Assembly (NCBI GenBank): GCA_002496425.1
Contig: DAJS01000029.1
Location: 63,757-70,898 of the forward strand
Reading direction: 5' to 3'
DNA from: Acidilobaceae archaeon UBA162
GTDB lineage: Archaea; Thermoproteota; Thermoprotei_A; Sulfolobales; Acidilobaceae
Length of the DNA: 7,142 nt
The position numbers were made by a program, and so were the translations under genes. A model generated the notes under the pieces. It worked only from the letters and a program-made list of their open reading frames with translations. It made no database searches and had not been told where the DNA came from. Below, piece by piece: positions 6,627 through 7,142 of this stretch (position 1 is the first letter of the stretch; each line of letters starts with the position of its first letter).

Positions 6627-7103
6627 TTGACTAGCCAGAGCGAGAAATATGCTGAGAGCGGTAGATATAAGGACAGCCTAATATGGTTTATGCTGTTCAT
6701 ACTCTCAGAGGGGCCTCTCCACGGCTATGACATAATCAAGAGGATCAAGGAGCTAACCATGAACCAGTGGAAGCCTGCCGCCGGCTCAATATACCCGCTG
6801 CTAAACTACATGAAGGAGCAGGGCCTCATAGAGGTTGCCAGTGTCGAGGAGGGGGTCAGGGGCGGCAAAAAGATAGTCTACAGGCTAACTGATAAGGGGT
6901 GGGCAGAGTTCAGATCGCTTCTCATAAGGAAGGCCAACATGTACATGAGCTTCATAAGCCGTATCATGTGCAGGTCCATAATAGCATTAAGGGAGAATGG
7001 ATACAAATCTGACGCTGATCAGCTCTGTAACACGTTGCGCCAGTGGCTTGAGAACTCCATGAACGCGCTGCCCTCTGTCTGCAGCAACGAGAGTCGGTGC
7101 TAG
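6627..7103 (+). CDS. PadR-family winged-helix transcriptional regulator
   Basis: This 158-residue protein has a complete PadR DNA-binding domain at about 15-105. The motifs are LFILSEGPLHGYDIIKRIKE (23-42), then WKPAAGSIYPLLNYMKEQGLI (48-68), which includes the recognition helix, and the wing ending in VYRLTDKGWAEF (84-95). PadR proteins are dimeric cytoplasmic regulators, often repressors that respond to small ligands or stress and frequently control transport genes and themselves. The tail (about 105-158) is a short helical region, presumably for dimerisation, unrelated to any ligand domain I recognise. It holds four cysteines (115, 134, 152, 158), unusual for a regulator this small. The start is TTG at 6627, supported by GGAGG at 6614-6618. 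An adjoining palindrome suggests autoregulation. It is co-oriented with atpI but has its own promoter, and the sequence does not show that it controls ATPase genes. The effector and target genes are unknown. Confidence 0.93.
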   Translation: MTSQSEKYAESGRYKDSLIWFMLFILSEGPLHGYDIIKRIKELTMNQWKPAAGSIYPLLNYMKEQGLIEVASVEEGVRGGKKIVYRLTDKGWAEFRSLLIRKANMYMSFISRIMCRSIIALRENGYKSDADQLCNTLRQWLENSMNALPSVCSNESRC

Positions 7104-7142
7104 CCCTTGAGCCAAACCTTTTCATATTAGCATAAATCCTTT

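Noticed and set aside
7104..7142. Pyrimidine run CCTTTTC and AT-rich tail after padR as a terminator or next promoter
   Set aside because: Only four consecutive T residues and too little sequence before the window ends to judge.

Overview
The window looks like a piece of a crenarchaeal chromosome. The evidence is an archaeal A-type ATPase gene cluster, Shine-Dalgarno sites of the GGTGA type, TATA-like promoter boxes, frequent GTG and TTG starts, and an upstream UMP kinase whose C-terminus resembles the Sulfolobus enzyme as I recall it. Base composition is moderately GC-rich with many AGG/AGA arginine and ATA isoleucine codons, which suggests a thermophile. An Acidilobales-like or other Desulfurococcales-related organism would fit, but this placement is a guess.

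Layout: positions 1-174 (+) hold the end of pyrH (UMP kinase). It converges, with a 5-nt gap, on a minus-strand operon read from about 4283 down to 180 in the order atpF, atpE, atpA, atpB. All three junctions overlap (GTGA, TGATG and ATGA), so the four genes are probably one translationally coupled transcript. A 114-nt divergent promoter region (4284-4397) separates this operon from atpI (4398-6440, +), the membrane stator subunit a/I. After a 186-nt spacer, a PadR-family winged-helix regulator follows (6627-7103, +). The last 39 nt hold no clear feature.

Together the ATPase genes supply the catalytic head (A and B), part of the peripheral stalk (E), a central-stalk subunit (F) and the proton-channel subunit (I) of the archaeal rotary A1Ao ATP synthase. 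Subunits D, C and the c-ring proteolipid (K) are not here and must be encoded elsewhere. UMP kinase is unrelated metabolically (pyrimidine nucleotide synthesis).

The most notable signals are: (i) the P-loop of the catalytic A subunit reads GGFGTGKT instead of the usual archaeal GPFGSGKT; and (ii) a perfect 11+2+11 bp palindrome lies directly against the TTG start of the padR gene, contains its Shine-Dalgarno site and overlaps the predicted transcription start. This is a strong candidate autoregulatory operator. I see no mobile elements, CRISPR arrays, tRNA or rRNA genes, and no wholly new system.
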